A DNA stretch of 64,000 nucleotides from Oncomelania hupensis (GCA_036898135.1 CM072522.1:4146421-4210420), one strand, 5' to 3'; shown: positions 52,396 to 63,093, counted from the first letter of the stretch. A program made the numbers and translations. The notes: generated by a model not told the origin, from the letters alone.

Positions 52396-53082
52396 ATGCA
52401 AAGCTACGGAAACTTGTTAGACCCTACACGCCGATTGAGGACGCCTTTAGGCATCAAAGGTGAGAAAAGCACAATAATTATTACAAACAATCCAAGCAGC
52501 ATAGAGCCTAATCAGCTACTAACCATAAGATTTCCAAATTTAGGTCCTGATGATGTAATAGTTCCGGGCAGTCCTAAATTGGGATTTAAAATTAGTCTGA
52601 ATTCTGACGATGATCCTAACAGAACCATAGTCAACAATCTAGGTAGAGCTATAATTAAAAGAATGGTTATTAAACTTGATGGGCGAGAAATCCAAAGTAT
52701 CGATGACGCAGGTGTTTTGTTTTGTTACACAGATCTGTGGCTGAGTAAATATGAAAGGGAAGATTTGGTTGGTCAGGGGATTCAAACCGCCAATGTGGCG
52801 AAACTTCGAATCAAAGCTGGCGATGCCGTCACTTCTAACAAAGGTGAAAATGCATTAGCTGATGTATACAAAAACAGGTTTTATTTTCCCCTCGATTTTG
52901 AACTGCTACATAGCCATCTGCCATTTCATCAAGGTTCATTTAACGACAGGCTGTCTTACGAAATTATTTTCAATGATTATTCTCAAGTAGTAATTAGCTC
53001 TGACAATGATGCTAGTTATACAATTACAGACATCGCACTTGAATATGAAGTGGTCACTCACTCTGAACTCAGTAGGATGATC
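52396..53082 (+). pseudogene. Major capsid protein of the Polinton-type element, C-terminally truncated
   Basis: Starts at ATG 52396 (MQSYGNLLDPTRRLRTPLGI). The first ~229 residues are intact and resemble the double jelly-roll major capsid family that includes the C. elegans F54H12.2-type proteins: QLLTIRFPNLGPDDVIVPGS, ISLNSDDDPNRTIVNNLGRA, FPLDFELLHSHLPFHQGSFN, DRLSYEIIFNDYSQVV and ALEYEVVTHSELSRMI. Family members are usually well over 400 residues, so more than half is missing. The frame runs into an RTE-like fragment at 53083 and is not resumed beyond it. It would form the trimeric hexon-like capsomer. Confidence 0.8.
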
Positions 53083-53551
53083 AGGGCGCTCCCTTGTCAT
53101 CTCCATCTTCCTATAAGCTTGAGAAACATGGACCCTCACAGCAGATCTACAACGAAGAATACAAAGCATGGAGATGAGGTGCTACAGAAGACTTCTGGGC
53201 ATTTCCTATACCCAGCACATCACCAACGACGACGTCCGACAGTCCATCATACAAGCTATTGGACAACACGATGCCCTGCTCACAGTGGTGAAAAAAACGG
53301 AAACTCCGATGGTATGGCCACATAACCAGATCATCAGGTCTTGCGAAGATCATCCTGCAAGGTACAGTGCAAGGAGGTAGAAGAAGAGGGAGACTGAAAA
53401 AGAGGTGGGAGGACAACATTTGAGAATGGACTGGTTTGACACTGACCGAAACCATCAGGGTTGCTGAAGACAGGGAAAGATGGAGTATGCTGGTTAAACG
53501 ATCATCTGTGGTGCCCCTACGACCTCCAAGTTATAGGATAGGATAGGATAG
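53083..53551 (+). mobile_element. RTE-like LINE 3' end at the Polinton truncation
   Basis: Plus-strand RTE-like C-terminus (MEMRCYRRLLGISYTQHITN, DVRQSIIQAIGQHDALLTVV) followed by the 3' end with GATAGGATAGGATAGGA at about 53537-53553. It is 5'-truncated and has a frameshift near 53300. No target duplication was found, and capsid coding sequence is absent downstream, so it sits at a rearrangement breakpoint. Confidence 0.85.
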
Positions 53552-54225
53552 GACTGAACAGTTGAGCCAGTCCATGGCAGTAAAGAACATCACAGATTTG
53601 TTTTAAGTCACTATTCTGAGATTTGTCAAAATTAATGTTAAGTTTCTAAAGATAATGAAATCAGTTGTGCTGATGCTCAAACATTTCCTTGGCTTCCTTG
53701 AGAAAAACTGGAAAGGTGAATTTGATTTTGGGGCTAGTAGGCGGTAAATACATATCATACGCACACTATCGCCCAAGCAATTATTAACTGTTTTACTGAC
53801 TTCAAAGGTGGTATATGTATATAGGCAGTACTGTTTGTGAACATAAAAAATTGTTCTAGACACTATTTGAATATTACGGCAATGCCACTACCTCTAAATG
53901 ATAATGGCCATGACTTCATATGATATCCAGGTGGGGTCATCAAATCTACATATGGCCTCATGGCCAAATTTTCAGCAAAGTTTCTGTCCAAAAAATTATG
54001 TCCAGTTCTTTTTCAGCAATAAAATAATAAATTGCTAAGGTTCTCTAGGTGTAGCGGCAGACAGTTAGGGTGGCAACAAGTAAGTCATTAGATTTAGTGT
54101 TATTGCAATGAATCTGTTCAATGAAACTGCAACAGAACATTCGGGCATCACATCAGGGTTTTTAAAATGAGAGGACGCACACATCATACAGTCCAGAGTG
54201 AATAGGCAGGCTACAGTATAGTCCA
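53552..54225. other. No gene recognised
   Basis: Mixed-composition sequence without a convincing ORF or repeat. Confidence 0.3.
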
Positions 54226-54465
54226 GCTTCAGTGGATGTTGAAAGGTTATTGGAAATCAGAGGTGAGATAGCAGTAAAATCAGCGGCAGACGCCAATGGA
54301 CTATTGGATACCAGTGCACAGCCAGCAACAGCCAGTGACATGCTCACGGGTGCAGAAAAGCAGCAAGCAGCAAATGGTGAAGGAGCAGATAATGTCAGAG
54401 AGCCAGCGGCAAGCGGCGAAGAGCCAGTTGACACCAGGGGAAAGCTGGCAAAAGAGCCAGTGGAA
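54226..54465 (+). CDS. Possible host exon, unknown protein
   Basis: A frame between an acceptor-like TAGTCCAG (54218-54225) and a donor-like GAAG/GTGGTC (54465/54466) encodes an Ala/Glu-rich, low-hydrophobicity segment: VERLLEIRGEIAVKSAADAN, LTGAEKQQAANGEGADN, ASGEEPVDTRGKLAKEPV. GC content is higher than the neighbours'. No family is recognised and no second exon is seen, so a chance ORF cannot be excluded. Confidence 0.25.
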
Positions 54466-55323
54466 GGTGGTCACGGCTGCCTTTTCCTTTACAGAATTTG
54501 ACTTACAAGTCACAGCAGCAATCTATTTTAGCCACGGTAGGCCAGCCAGCTGTATGCTGCTGCGGAGGCTGGTACCCACGCTATCAGTTTTCTGCAGAGA
54601 CAAAGAGTTCATGAAATATTTGGCTGCGCTTGTGCTCTCTGATTTGCACTGTATAAGCGATTGTTTTATGTGGAATGATCTAGTCATTGGGTTCATGGTT
54701 TGCATTTAGTTACTTTCATATCTAAGCTTGATGTTAGCTAGAGCGATTAATTCGACTTAGTTTGTGTTATATTTAACTGGATTTGACAGTGTGTACTTAT
54801 ACTCTCTGCACAATAAGATGACTTGGATTGTGCCGGTTTCTCGGTGTGTGTGTAGTTTTCTAATTACACGTGCTGACCATTTAAACAAGGGACAGTGTTC
54901 ATCATTTGAAGTCAGTTAGTACAAAGTTGGAACTTTCTGGTGATGTGATCGGTATTTACAGAATCTTTTTTTGTGTTTGGTTGCTGACCTCTGTAATTTC
55001 AGCGATTTCACAAAACGCGCGTGGTAATTCTGACCACAGGCGCACAGTACAATGCCGGCCCCCTAAAGATCTTCACTGTGCTGTCAGGAAATTTCGCAGC
55101 ATGCTAGTTTTTCGTTCTTTATTGTGTTTTGGTTTTGTCTTCGTTTGTTTTGTTGTTCTTTCTATTCCATGGGGCGAGTACAATACATTTTTCCCCCATT
55201 ATTCTTTTTTCTGTGACGTTTCCCACAAGCACGAGGTTATATCGAAAAACACATAACCATTGTACACGCACTGCATAGGCATGCCTAAGATCCTCTTCTC
55301 TCTCTCTGTCTCTCTCTCTCCGG
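54466..55323. other. Upstream flank of family X copy 2
   Basis: No gene is recognised. A CT-rich run lies at about 55292-55322, immediately before the LINE 5' end. Confidence 0.35.
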
Positions 55324-55518
55324 GAGTGTGTTTCGAACGTCCGTCGAGTGCAGACGTGTTTTCTGAGCACTCCTGCATACGCATATTGTAACTAGTGTTC
55401 ACATGTTATATTACCAGTTTGAATCTGAAAATTGAATTTTGGCCGATCAAATATGCCTTCTTCAGCTCTTGATTTCAGACCAACTTGTGGAAGTTTTTTC
55501 TTCATTTACGTGAACTTT

Positions 55519-56481
55519 ATGACGAAAAGAGCGGATCTGGCAAGAAAAATGATGATACGAGTTGTGTCATTGAAACATCGATCCGCTGGTGTGATATTTG
55601 GATTTGCACTATCTTACTTGTTTTGGGGCAGTCTGCTTCTCCTACGGTGTGGCGACGTGGAGTCGAACCCTGGACCTACTGGAGCGAAGAACACTGGAAA
55701 GACGACAACCCCAGCAGCGGCAGCAACAACCGACATGAGACAAACCAGGCTGAGTATGAACCGGAGCAGTGGCGACCATGGAAACAGCCTTTCTACATCA
55801 CCCATTCGCATGTCCCCGGAACCGACTCTGGCTGACGTGATGAAGACGCTGACTGGAATGGACAACAAGGTGAATTCTATCAACACGAAGCTGGATGGAG
55901 TGGTTGAAGACGTCGCCGATGTACGAAACAAGTTCGGTGCGCTACAGGATGAAGTCGTTGCTTTGAGAGGTGAGGTTGACTTATTACGTACAGAAAATCA
56001 GGCACTGAAAGGTGAGAATGTTGCTTTCTTCAATAAACTGAACAATCTCGAAAAAAAGATGGATGATCTGGAAGGTCGATCAAAGCGTAACAATCTGATT
56101 TTCTATGGCATGGAGAGACAGAGGGGGGAGACGAATGCCGATTGTGAGTCAAATTTGAAAGAACTGTTGACGGACAAACTTGAGATAACTGAAGATGTAG
56201 AATTTGATCGTGTGCATAGGCTTGGCAATAAACCTAATGCACCATTGATTGCCAGATGCACTTTCTACAAGGACAAAATGAAGATTTTGAAAGCAAAGAA
56301 AAAGTTGATAGGAAGTGATGTTTTCATTGGGGAAGACTTCTCTGTGGGCGTAAGAGAAACAAGAAAGAAATTGTCAAAACTGATGAAAGGGATCAAAGCA
56401 AAGAATGATCATATTCTTGTGGACGGGAAGAAATTTTTTCTCTCTCATAATGGTGAAAGCTTGGTCCTGGAAGGGCAATAA
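55519..56481 (+). CDS. Family X ORF1 with signal-like segment, 2A motif, coiled coil and RNA-binding core
   Basis: Intact. ATG 55519 (MTKRADLARKMM) is preferred because copy 1 also has MKKRA here; an ATG at 55432 is in frame. Residues ~25-43 are hydrophobic (VIFGFALSYLFWGSLLLL), directly followed by GDVESNPGP, a canonical 2A motif. After a Thr/Ala-rich linker comes a long coiled coil (NSINTKLDGVVEDVADVRNK ... LLRTENQALKGENVAF), then an L1-ORF1-like RRM region (GRSKRNNLIFYGM, VEFDRVHRLGN) and C-terminal domain (FIGEDFSVGVRETRKKLSKL). It would trimerise and bind LINE RNA. 2A skipping would release a short hydrophobic peptide and a soluble RNA-binding protein. Confidence 0.9.
   Translation: MTKRADLARKMMIRVVSLKHRSAGVIFGFALSYLFWGSLLLLRCGDVESNPGPTGAKNTGKTTTPAAAATTDMRQTRLSMNRSSGDHGNSLSTSPIRMSPEPTLADVMKTLTGMDNKVNSINTKLDGVVEDVADVRNKFGALQDEVVALRGEVDLLRTENQALKGENVAFFNKLNNLEKKMDDLEGRSKRNNLIFYGMERQRGETNADCESNLKELLTDKLEITEDVEFDRVHRLGNKPNAPLIARCTFYKDKMKILKAKKKLIGSDVFIGEDFSVGVRETRKKLSKLMKGIKAKNDHILVDGKKFFLSHNGESLVLEGQ
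55651..55677 (+). other. 2A ribosome-skipping motif in family X ORF1, copy 2
   Basis: Codons for GDVESNPGP match the 2A consensus D-[VI]-E-x-N-P-G-P exactly. 2A-like sequences near the N-terminus of LINE ORF1 proteins, sometimes overlapping signal sequences, are known from other marine invertebrates, which supports a real function. Confidence 0.88.
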
Positions 56482-57484
56482 CGATGTGGCCGCCCTAGTT
56501 TTGATCATGATCAAAGTGTACATCCTTTGTGTTTGGATTATCATTTTATAAACAAATTAGGCTTATCTAGTTTGGTGCAATGTAAGTGCGCATGTACTGA
56601 TAATGCCGTTTGTTCCCATTGTGAATCATTTGTGACAGATAAAGCGAAGGATGACGTGTCTAGCCAGTGCATTTGTAACTGTGACCTTGAGCGTTGTAAA
56701 GGCAAAGAAAGTAATTATGCACGTTCTGGTTTTGAAAACTCGCCTCGTAGTATCGGCTGTAGTAAAACTAATTATTTGTTTACATCGCATTCATTTATGA
56801 ATTCAAACGAGGTCAAGGATAGCCCAGACAGAGTACTTTCACACACTTACACACAACATACTACGTTATGCTCGCATCCTGGTGATAGTTCAGAGGTCAA
56901 GGCCGGGTCAAGTTTTGTTTACTACCCTTTTATGGAATCGACGTTCGGGGCCCCAACCTCTGATGATGATAAGGATGATAGTGTTCTGTCGGATAATTCT
57001 GTTAACAGTCTTGATGAATATGTAAATGTAAATAATGTTAGCAATAATGCCTTCTTATTTATGCATTGGAACGTAAATGGATTGATGCCTAAACTTGTTG
57101 ATGATAAATTTATCTCTTTTATTACTTCATTCCATTTTGTTTGCTTGGTTGAGACCTTTGTTGATACTTTGAACCCTGATATCATTGGTGGTTATAAAGC
57201 ATTTTGTCAATCGTCAAAGAAATTGTCTGCTATTGGTAGGCCTTCAGGGGGAGTTGTATGTTTTATTAAAAATGAGTTTTTGCCTCTTGTAAAGCAAATT
57301 AATGTTACAGATGGTAACTTTTTGTTGTTTCTTTTTGATAAAAGCCTCTTTGGCATGACAAAGGATATTGTATGTTTGTGCTTATTGTCCACCTGAAGGT
57401 TCTAGGTATTACACAGTTATGAACACTGATGGTGATGGTATTTCAATGTTAGAAAATTGTATTGTTAATAAAGCTTTTTTGGAT

Positions 57485-57728
57485 AATAATAATAATAATA
57501 ATAATACAGGATGCTATACGCGCCTTACCCCAAATCATTCAGGCTCAAAGCGCGGCGACCTATACCAACATACACGCTCACCTGTCTCATCCACCCTCAC
57601 ACATACCAAACATACATCCATCACTCAAACAGGTGGTGTAAAGGCAGGGAGATCGCTATTAGAAGACGGAAAGAAAATCGAATTTTTATTTTTGAAATTT
57701 TTATATTGACTGCGTCCTGTACCATTAT
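57485..57728 (-). repeat. SINE inserted in the family X endonuclease
   Basis: Reverse copy of the SINE at 10387-10620, with (AAT)n and TACAGGATGCTATACGCGCC at the left and GACTGCGTCCTGTACC at the right. GATAATA occurs on both sides. The interrupted endonuclease frame resumes afterwards with a GDLNGR block. Confidence 0.82.
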
Positions 57729-58457
57729 TGATAATATAATGATTGTTTTATTATTCTATCAGGTGATCTTAATGGTCGAACATCTAATGTTTCGCAGCCA
57801 ATCTCTATTGAAAATGATACTTTTGATGACTTGTATGTAAGTAGTCCTGCAAGTGTAAATAGAAATTCACAAGACAATGTTTTGAATGTCTATGGGAAGT
57901 CAGTACTTCACATGTGCACTGCTTTGAATATGTGTATTCTAAATGGAGTGTGTTCTGGTGACCGTGAGGGTCGCTACACATTTATTTAGGATTTTGGCAA
58001 CAGTGTGGTGGATTATTTTCTAATGTCTAGTGATTTGTTGGCTACTGTATTGGATAAATGTGTTTTGAATGTTTTGGATCGCTCTGAATCTGATCATATG
58101 CCTGTTGTTCTCTCGGTTGTGTTTCCTGAGGGAAATGTTGATACTATGCGTGATGAAAAAGAATGTTTTGTTGAGAAGTTTGTTTGGAATTATGATTATA
58201 TACAGTTGTTTAAGGATGCCATGATTTCTGAACCCATACAGCGTGTTATGCACAATGCAATTGAAATGATTGATGTGGATGTTAATTTAGCTTTAAATAT
58301 GTTCAGTGATTGTGTGAAAGATATTGCAACTTGTATGAAAAAGCGCGTTTGTGTTAGTGGTACAAAGAAACATAAAAACTGGTTTGATTGGGAGTGTAAT
58401 GAACATAGAAGAAAAGTGAGAAGGATGTTGAAACGATTTAGACGCACTTTGTATAAG

Positions 58458-59672
58458 TAGGCTGAGGTTGAATGACGACAAGACAGAAGCACTTCTTATC
58501 CACAATCACAAATCATCCTTTGCCTCGTCTCTCCCCACTTCTCTTCAAGTAGGCTGCTCTGACATTCCGTTTTCTCCCTCTGCTAGGAATCTTGGCTACA
58601 TTCTCTCCGATGACATGTCCCTCAACAATCACATCTCTCACATCTGTCGCTCTGCTTACACCGCCATTCGTCAGCTCAGCTCCATCCGCCATTACCTCAC
58701 TATTAGTGCTACAAAAACATTAGTCTGTGCCATCGTTCTCTCTCGTCTAGACTATTGCAACTCTCTTTTGTCAGGTTCACCTAAACACTTTATCGATAAA
58801 CTGCAAAGGGTCCAGAACTCTGCTGCTAGGTTAGTTCTTAAGGCAAAAAAGCGCGATCACATCACACCACTTCGCCACTCTCTTCACTGGCTCCCTGTTC
58901 AAGCCCGCATCGACTACAAACTGTCCACTCTCTGCCACAACTTCTTCTCTGACTCCTGCCCTTCCTATCTTACTGATCTTCTAACTGTCTACTCACCCTC
59001 TCGACCGCTTCGCTCCTCTGCAGACGCGCGCATTCTTTCTGTTCCCAAGACACGCACTAAGGCATACGGTGAACGATCTTTCTCTTTCTGCGCTCCCAAG
59101 CAATGGAATTCTCTTCCACCACACATCCGCAACATACCGACCACCCAGGCCTTCAAAAACACACTCAAGACCCATCTCTTCAAACTGTATTATCCTGATT
59201 GACTCACCCTCCGACTGATGACGGATGCCGGTGGGATGCCGTCCATGGCTTGACATATAAATAGTCTGTACATTTATATCCGATTATCTAATTATTTTTA
59301 TATAATTATTTTTGCATAGTTATTTTTGCATTAGTTTGTACATTATGTTTTTGATAATATTTTATTTCTGCAATAGTGAGGAGAGGCGGGTCTTATCTTT
59401 TTTTTTTTTAATCCGATCATTGTATTAATTAACCATTGTTAGATTAACAAATTTTTAGTTATATTTTAAATCTGTATGGTGAATCTTATTATTATTTAAT
59501 ATGCCATTGTATTAATATTTTTTGTTTGTTTGTTTATTTTGCATGTGTAGTGTATTGCATATGTTGTTGTGAATGCTTGCATTGTTTATGTTTGTTCTAA
59601 ATATATATCCTATGTTAAGAGCGGTGAGCCCAGCCCTGAGCTGGGGTACCGCGCTATATAAGCCTACTTTAT
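58458..59672 (+). mobile_element. L2-like LINE, 5'-truncated, in family X copy 2
   Basis: Bounded by TATAAG (58452-58457) and TATAAAG (59673-59679). Contains the RT C-terminal part and a 3' UTR ending TACCGCGCTATATAAGCC. It is related to, but diverged from, the L2-like LINE at 3952-5510. Confidence 0.85.
58468..59202 (+). CDS. L2-like RT thumb and C-terminal part, open frame
   Basis: An undisturbed 244-codon frame begins in the thumb (RLNDDKTEALLIHN, ARNLGYILSDDMSLNNHISH) and runs through CAIVLSRLDYCNSLLSGSPK, HSLHWLPVQARIDYKLSTLC and APKQWNSLPPHIRNIPTT to the natural end KTHLFKLYYPD. The RT catalytic domain is missing because of 5' truncation, so the product would be inert. The absence of stops suggests little time since insertion. 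Confidence 0.85.
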   Translation: MNDDKTEALLIHNHKSSFASSLPTSLQVGCSDIPFSPSARNLGYILSDDMSLNNHISHICRSAYTAIRQLSSIRHYLTISATKTLVCAIVLSRLDYCNSLLSGSPKHFIDKLQRVQNSAARLVLKAKKRDHITPLRHSLHWLPVQARIDYKLSTLCHNFFSDSCPSYLTDLLTVYSPSRPLRSSADARILSVPKTRTKAYGERSFSFCAPKQWNSLPPHIRNIPTTQAFKNTLKTHLFKLYYPD

Positions 59673-59928
59673 TATAAAGATGATAGAACAGAATACAGTA
59701 AAGCCAGAAGACAGTATAAGCATTTATTGGAATTTAATTATTAAGAAAAAGCAATTCAATAAGTTGATGATTGATAAACTAGTTGCATCTATAAATTCAC
59801 AGCATGATTTCTGGAATAATGTACGCAGCATGTTGCCTAGTAGAAAAGGTGTTCGAAATCAAATTACAGTTGATGAATGGTTCCAGCATTTCAAACAGTT
59901 ATTAGAAAAGGAAGAAGAAGCTAATGTT

Positions 59929-60118
59929 TGATTGATTGATTGATTTATTGTTGCTTTAGGTCCAGCGGACTCCTCCGAGCCAAATCAGGACCGGACAACC
60001 CCCGATCCGCATAAAAGATCTGCTGAAACAACCCTAGTGGGAAAATTGAACGCCCTCCACCGGCCAGTCACTTTACAATAAAGACATCCAACGTGGGGGA
60101 CGGCTGAGGGTTTACCTC
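59929..60118 (-). repeat. SINE with perfect 11-base target duplication
   Basis: AAGCTAATGTT flanks the insertion exactly (59918-59928 and 60119-60129), and the LINE reading frame continues across it. On the minus strand it ends in GGACCTAAAGCAACAATAAA and an (ATCA)n tail. The last ~45 bases match the 3' end of the I/Jockey-like LINE at 18140. Another copy is at 2762-2950. Confidence 0.88.
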
Positions 60119-60685
60119 AAGCTAATGTTGATGATGTACAAGTTGAAGATGATACAGATGATAATGATAGTAACTTTTTCAATAGGCCTATTTCTGAAGA
60201 AGAAGTACAGCTAGCTTTACGTAAGCTGAAGTCTAAAAAGGCAGCAGGCCCTGATGGTGTGATTGGCGAGATTCTAAAGAACGCGTATGATGTTTGCATT
60301 CCTTTTTTCATAAAATTCTTTAATATTTTGTTTGAGAAAGGTATATACCCGGAGAGCTGGTCTGAATCTATCATTTTGCCATTGTATAAAAAAGGTGATG
60401 TAAATAATCCTGGCAACTACCGTGGTATTAGTCTGTGTGATACTAGCAGCAAAGTGTATGGTACTATCCTTAACATGCGTTTGCAGACTTGGGTTGAGGA
60501 GAATAATATTACTAACGAATATCAGGCTGGTTTTAAGAGAGGATACTCTACTGTAGATCACTTATTTACTTTAATGGCTTGTGTGCAAAAGCAGTTTAGT
60601 CTTAATCGTAAGTTATATGTTGCTTTTATAGACTTTGAAAAATGCTTTGATAATATAAACAGAAATTTACTTTGGCCTATTTTGT

Positions 60686-63093
60686 TCAATTCAATTCAAT
60701 TCAATTCAAACAACTTTATTTATCCAGATATGGCAATTACAATGGGGGTATGAGTGCTCTCTATTATATTTTTTTAAAAAATCACAACAATATCTGATAT
60801 ACATGAGGATGTCTACAAACAATAACAACTTGCACAAAACAACTTGCACAAAAACACAACGGCAGCCCCCCGACACCATCCGCACATACACACTGCCCAT
60901 GCACACACATACATCCAGTTCATAGACATGTACCCAACACAGGCATACATCACCAGCAGCACTCACCACAGATACAGGCATAAAAATAACAAGGTAGAAG
61001 ATTCATTAAAGGAAAAAGCAGCTAAGATTAGTTATTATCTTCAACCGTATTATTATTATTATAAATTATTATTATTAGTTTTTACTGTTAGTATTATGCA
61101 TTAATTGTTCTTACTCTTGTTCATCAACTGTATTGCATGAGGCACAAACGATTTTAAATACCGATTGGTCTTGCACTGTGGCATTTTAAACCTCCTCCCA
61201 GATTGCATCAAAACAAATTCCTCAGCTAGCGCATGATGTGGCATAGAAATAATCGAAACAGCCCTCCTAAGTGTTTGTTGATCACAAAAAGTACTCAGGT
61301 CTCTTTGCCTGTCACCAATTATTTTTGAACATATATTTACTATTGAGTGCAGACTGTTCTTATCATGTACAGAAAGGCTGTTAAACCAGCAGACAAATGA
61401 AAAACACAACAAGCTTTCTATGAAAGACTGATAAAAACGGCTAAGAATAATAGAGCTAACAGAGAAACTTTTAAGTTTACGAAGAAGATACATTCTTTGT
61501 TGGCCTTTTTTTATGATGTTCGCAGTGTTGGCGTCCCATTTTAATTGACTATCAAAAACAGTTCCTAAATATTTAAATTCATCTACTTTTTCAACAGGCT
61601 TGCCATGAATCGTACTGCTCACATCCTCATCTTTCTTCCTTCTAAAATCAATATACATTTCTTTTGTTTTTAATACATTTAACTCTAAAAAATTGTCATC
61701 ACACCAATTAACAAATTCTGCCAAGCTCTCTGTATGACTGCTTTCTTTACCTATAAGGAGAGACAACAAGGCTGCATCATCAGAAAATTTAACAAGATAA
61801 GTTCCCTCCCTTGAGCTTCTACAACTGTCAGTATACAAAATGTATAAAAAAAAAGGTGACAGACAACATCCCTGAGGTGATCCAGGGTTTGTTATAACAG
61901 TATCAGAAAAAAGACCATTAACATAAACACGTTGCTGTCTACAAGTCAAAAAATCTAAAATCCAAGAGACAAGCTGATGTTGAATGTGAAAATCTGAGAT
62001 AAGTCTTTGTATTAAAATATGTGGTTGAACAGTATTAAAAGCAGAGCTAAAATCTGCAAAAAGAATTCTGGCATGTGCATTTGGTTTCTCTAGATGTTTA
62101 TACAGAGTGTTAAGGATGAACAGCTTGGCATCATCAACCCCTCTCCTAGCTCTATATGCAAACTGTAATGGATCTAAGAGTGATTCTGTTGCAGATAAAA
62201 GTAGGTCTTTAACAATTTTTTCCAGCGTTTTCATAACTAAGCTTGTTAATGCTACTGGGCGAAAGTCATTAAGATTTTGAGGATTGGCAATCTTAGGCAA
62301 GGGCACGATATTGGAGAATTTCCAGAGAGCAGGGATAGAGCCAAAGTCGAGAGAGAGCTGGAAGATGCGAGAAAACACACCGCCAAGCTGTTCTGCACAA
62401 CAACGCAAGACACGCCCACCTATCCCGTCAGGACCTTGGGCTTTATTTACATTTATTTTCTTAAACAAACCTGTTACTTGCTCTTGTGAAATAACAATAT
62501 CATTTTGGGGATGCAAAGATTCTTTAAGAGCTTTAATATTATCAGAAAAATCATGTTTCTCAAAACGGTTATAGTGAATATTCAAAGCGTTAGGAAGGTC
62601 ACTATCATGTACATTATTTAATTTAACAGTTTTCTTCTTGCTATCTGTAGGTTTATTTACATTTGCCATTGTCTTTATTCCATTCCAAGCTGCTTTCAAG
62701 TCCCCACAACTGTAACGTTCTTCTATTTTGTCTTTATATACCATTTTTGCTTTTCTAATTGCGTCTCTCACTTCCCTATTTACCCTCTTTTTATCTTCGG
62801 CACTACCTGTAAAAAACACCCTTTTCTTTTTATTCAACAGGTACTTTAATTCTTTCGTTACCCAAGGTTTATTCTTAGGAAATATAATAATTTCTTTAGA
62901 TGGAATAACATTATCTACACAAAAAGATATATACGAAGAAACAACATCCGTAAGTTCATCCAAAGTCTCGCATGCATCATAGAACACATCCCAATCAGTA
63001 CACTCAAAACATCCACGCAAACATTCAATGCTATCAACAGTCCATTGTTTCACTTTCTGCACAACACACTCGACTCTTTTTTAGACTGTTGAA
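60686..63093 (-). mobile_element. Rex1/CR1-group LINE, 5'-truncated, in family X copy 2
   Basis: The 3' end (minus) is GGATAAATAAAGTTGTTTG followed by a (AATTG)n tail at about 60686-60706. The 5' end is near 63093, where the family-X RT resumes. Only about four bases (TGTT) are shared by the two junctions. A ~400-base 3' UTR precedes the coding region. Confidence 0.82.
61101..63062 (-). CDS. ORF2 of a Rex1/CR1-group LINE: RT, open frame
   Basis: A continuous 653-codon frame starts in the endonuclease-RT linker (NKPWVTKELKYLLNKKKRVF, SCGDLKAAWNGIKTMAN). It covers all RT: NKAQGPDGIGGRVLRCCAEQ, FRPVALTSLVMKTLEKIVKD, DPLQFAYRARRGVDDAKLFI, FADFSSAFNTVQPHILIQRL, NPGSPQGCCLSPFFLYILYT, catalytic KFSDDAALLSL, and LKTKEMYIDFRRKKDED. 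The thumb is EFKYLGTVFDSQLKW and the C-terminus EEFVLMQSGRRFKMPQCKTN. Both catalytic aspartates are present. Endonuclease and ORF1 are missing. It is a different family from 28447-29547 but the same clade. The intact frame suggests a young insertion. Confidence 0.9.
   Translation of the reverse strand: MQKVKQWTVDSIECLRGCFECTDWDVFYDACETLDELTDVVSSYISFCVDNVIPSKEIIIFPKNKPWVTKELKYLLNKKKRVFFTGSAEDKKRVNREVRDAIRKAKMVYKDKIEERYSCGDLKAAWNGIKTMANVNKPTDSKKKTVKLNNVHDSDLPNALNIHYNRFEKHDFSDNIKALKESLHPQNDIVISQEQVTGLFKKINVNKAQGPDGIGGRVLRCCAEQLGGVFSRIFQLSLDFGSIPALWKFSNIVPLPKIANPQNLNDFRPVALTSLVMKTLEKIVKDLLLSATESLLDPLQFAYRARRGVDDAKLFILNTLYKHLEKPNAHARILFADFSSAFNTVQPHILIQRLISDFHIQHQLVSWILDFLTCRQQRVYVNGLFSDTVITNPGSPQGCCLSPFFLYILYTDSCRSSREGTYLVKFSDDAALLSLLIGKESSHTESLAEFVNWCDDNFLELNVLKTKEMYIDFRRKKDEDVSSTIHGKPVEKVDEFKYLGTVFDSQLKWDANTANIIKKGQQRMYLLRKLKSFSVSSIILSRFYQSFIESLLCFSFVCWFNSLSVHDKNSLHSIVNICSKIIGDRQRDLSTFCDQQTLRRAVSIISMPHHALAEEFVLMQSGRRFKMPQCKTNRYLKSFVPHAIQLMNKSKNN

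Larger units (their letters stand above)
44046..53082. mobile_element. Decayed Polinton/Maverick-type element, truncated
   Basis: A compact block of genes with almost no spacers: polB (+), then four transcription units on the minus strand, a divergent plus-strand gene, a minus-strand hydrophobic-tailed protein, and a plus-strand major-capsid gene cut off at 53082. The protein-primed family B polymerase plus double jelly-roll capsid is diagnostic of Polintons and related endogenous viruses. Integrase, ATPase and protease genes were not found, so the right part is missing. Nearly every gene has a frameshift or stop. The left terminus is unresolved. Confidence 0.85.

Noticed and set aside
53083..53551. 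RTE insertion into an otherwise complete capsid gene
   Set aside because: Capsid coding sequence does not resume after the RTE tail and no target duplication is seen, so truncation or rearrangement is the better reading.
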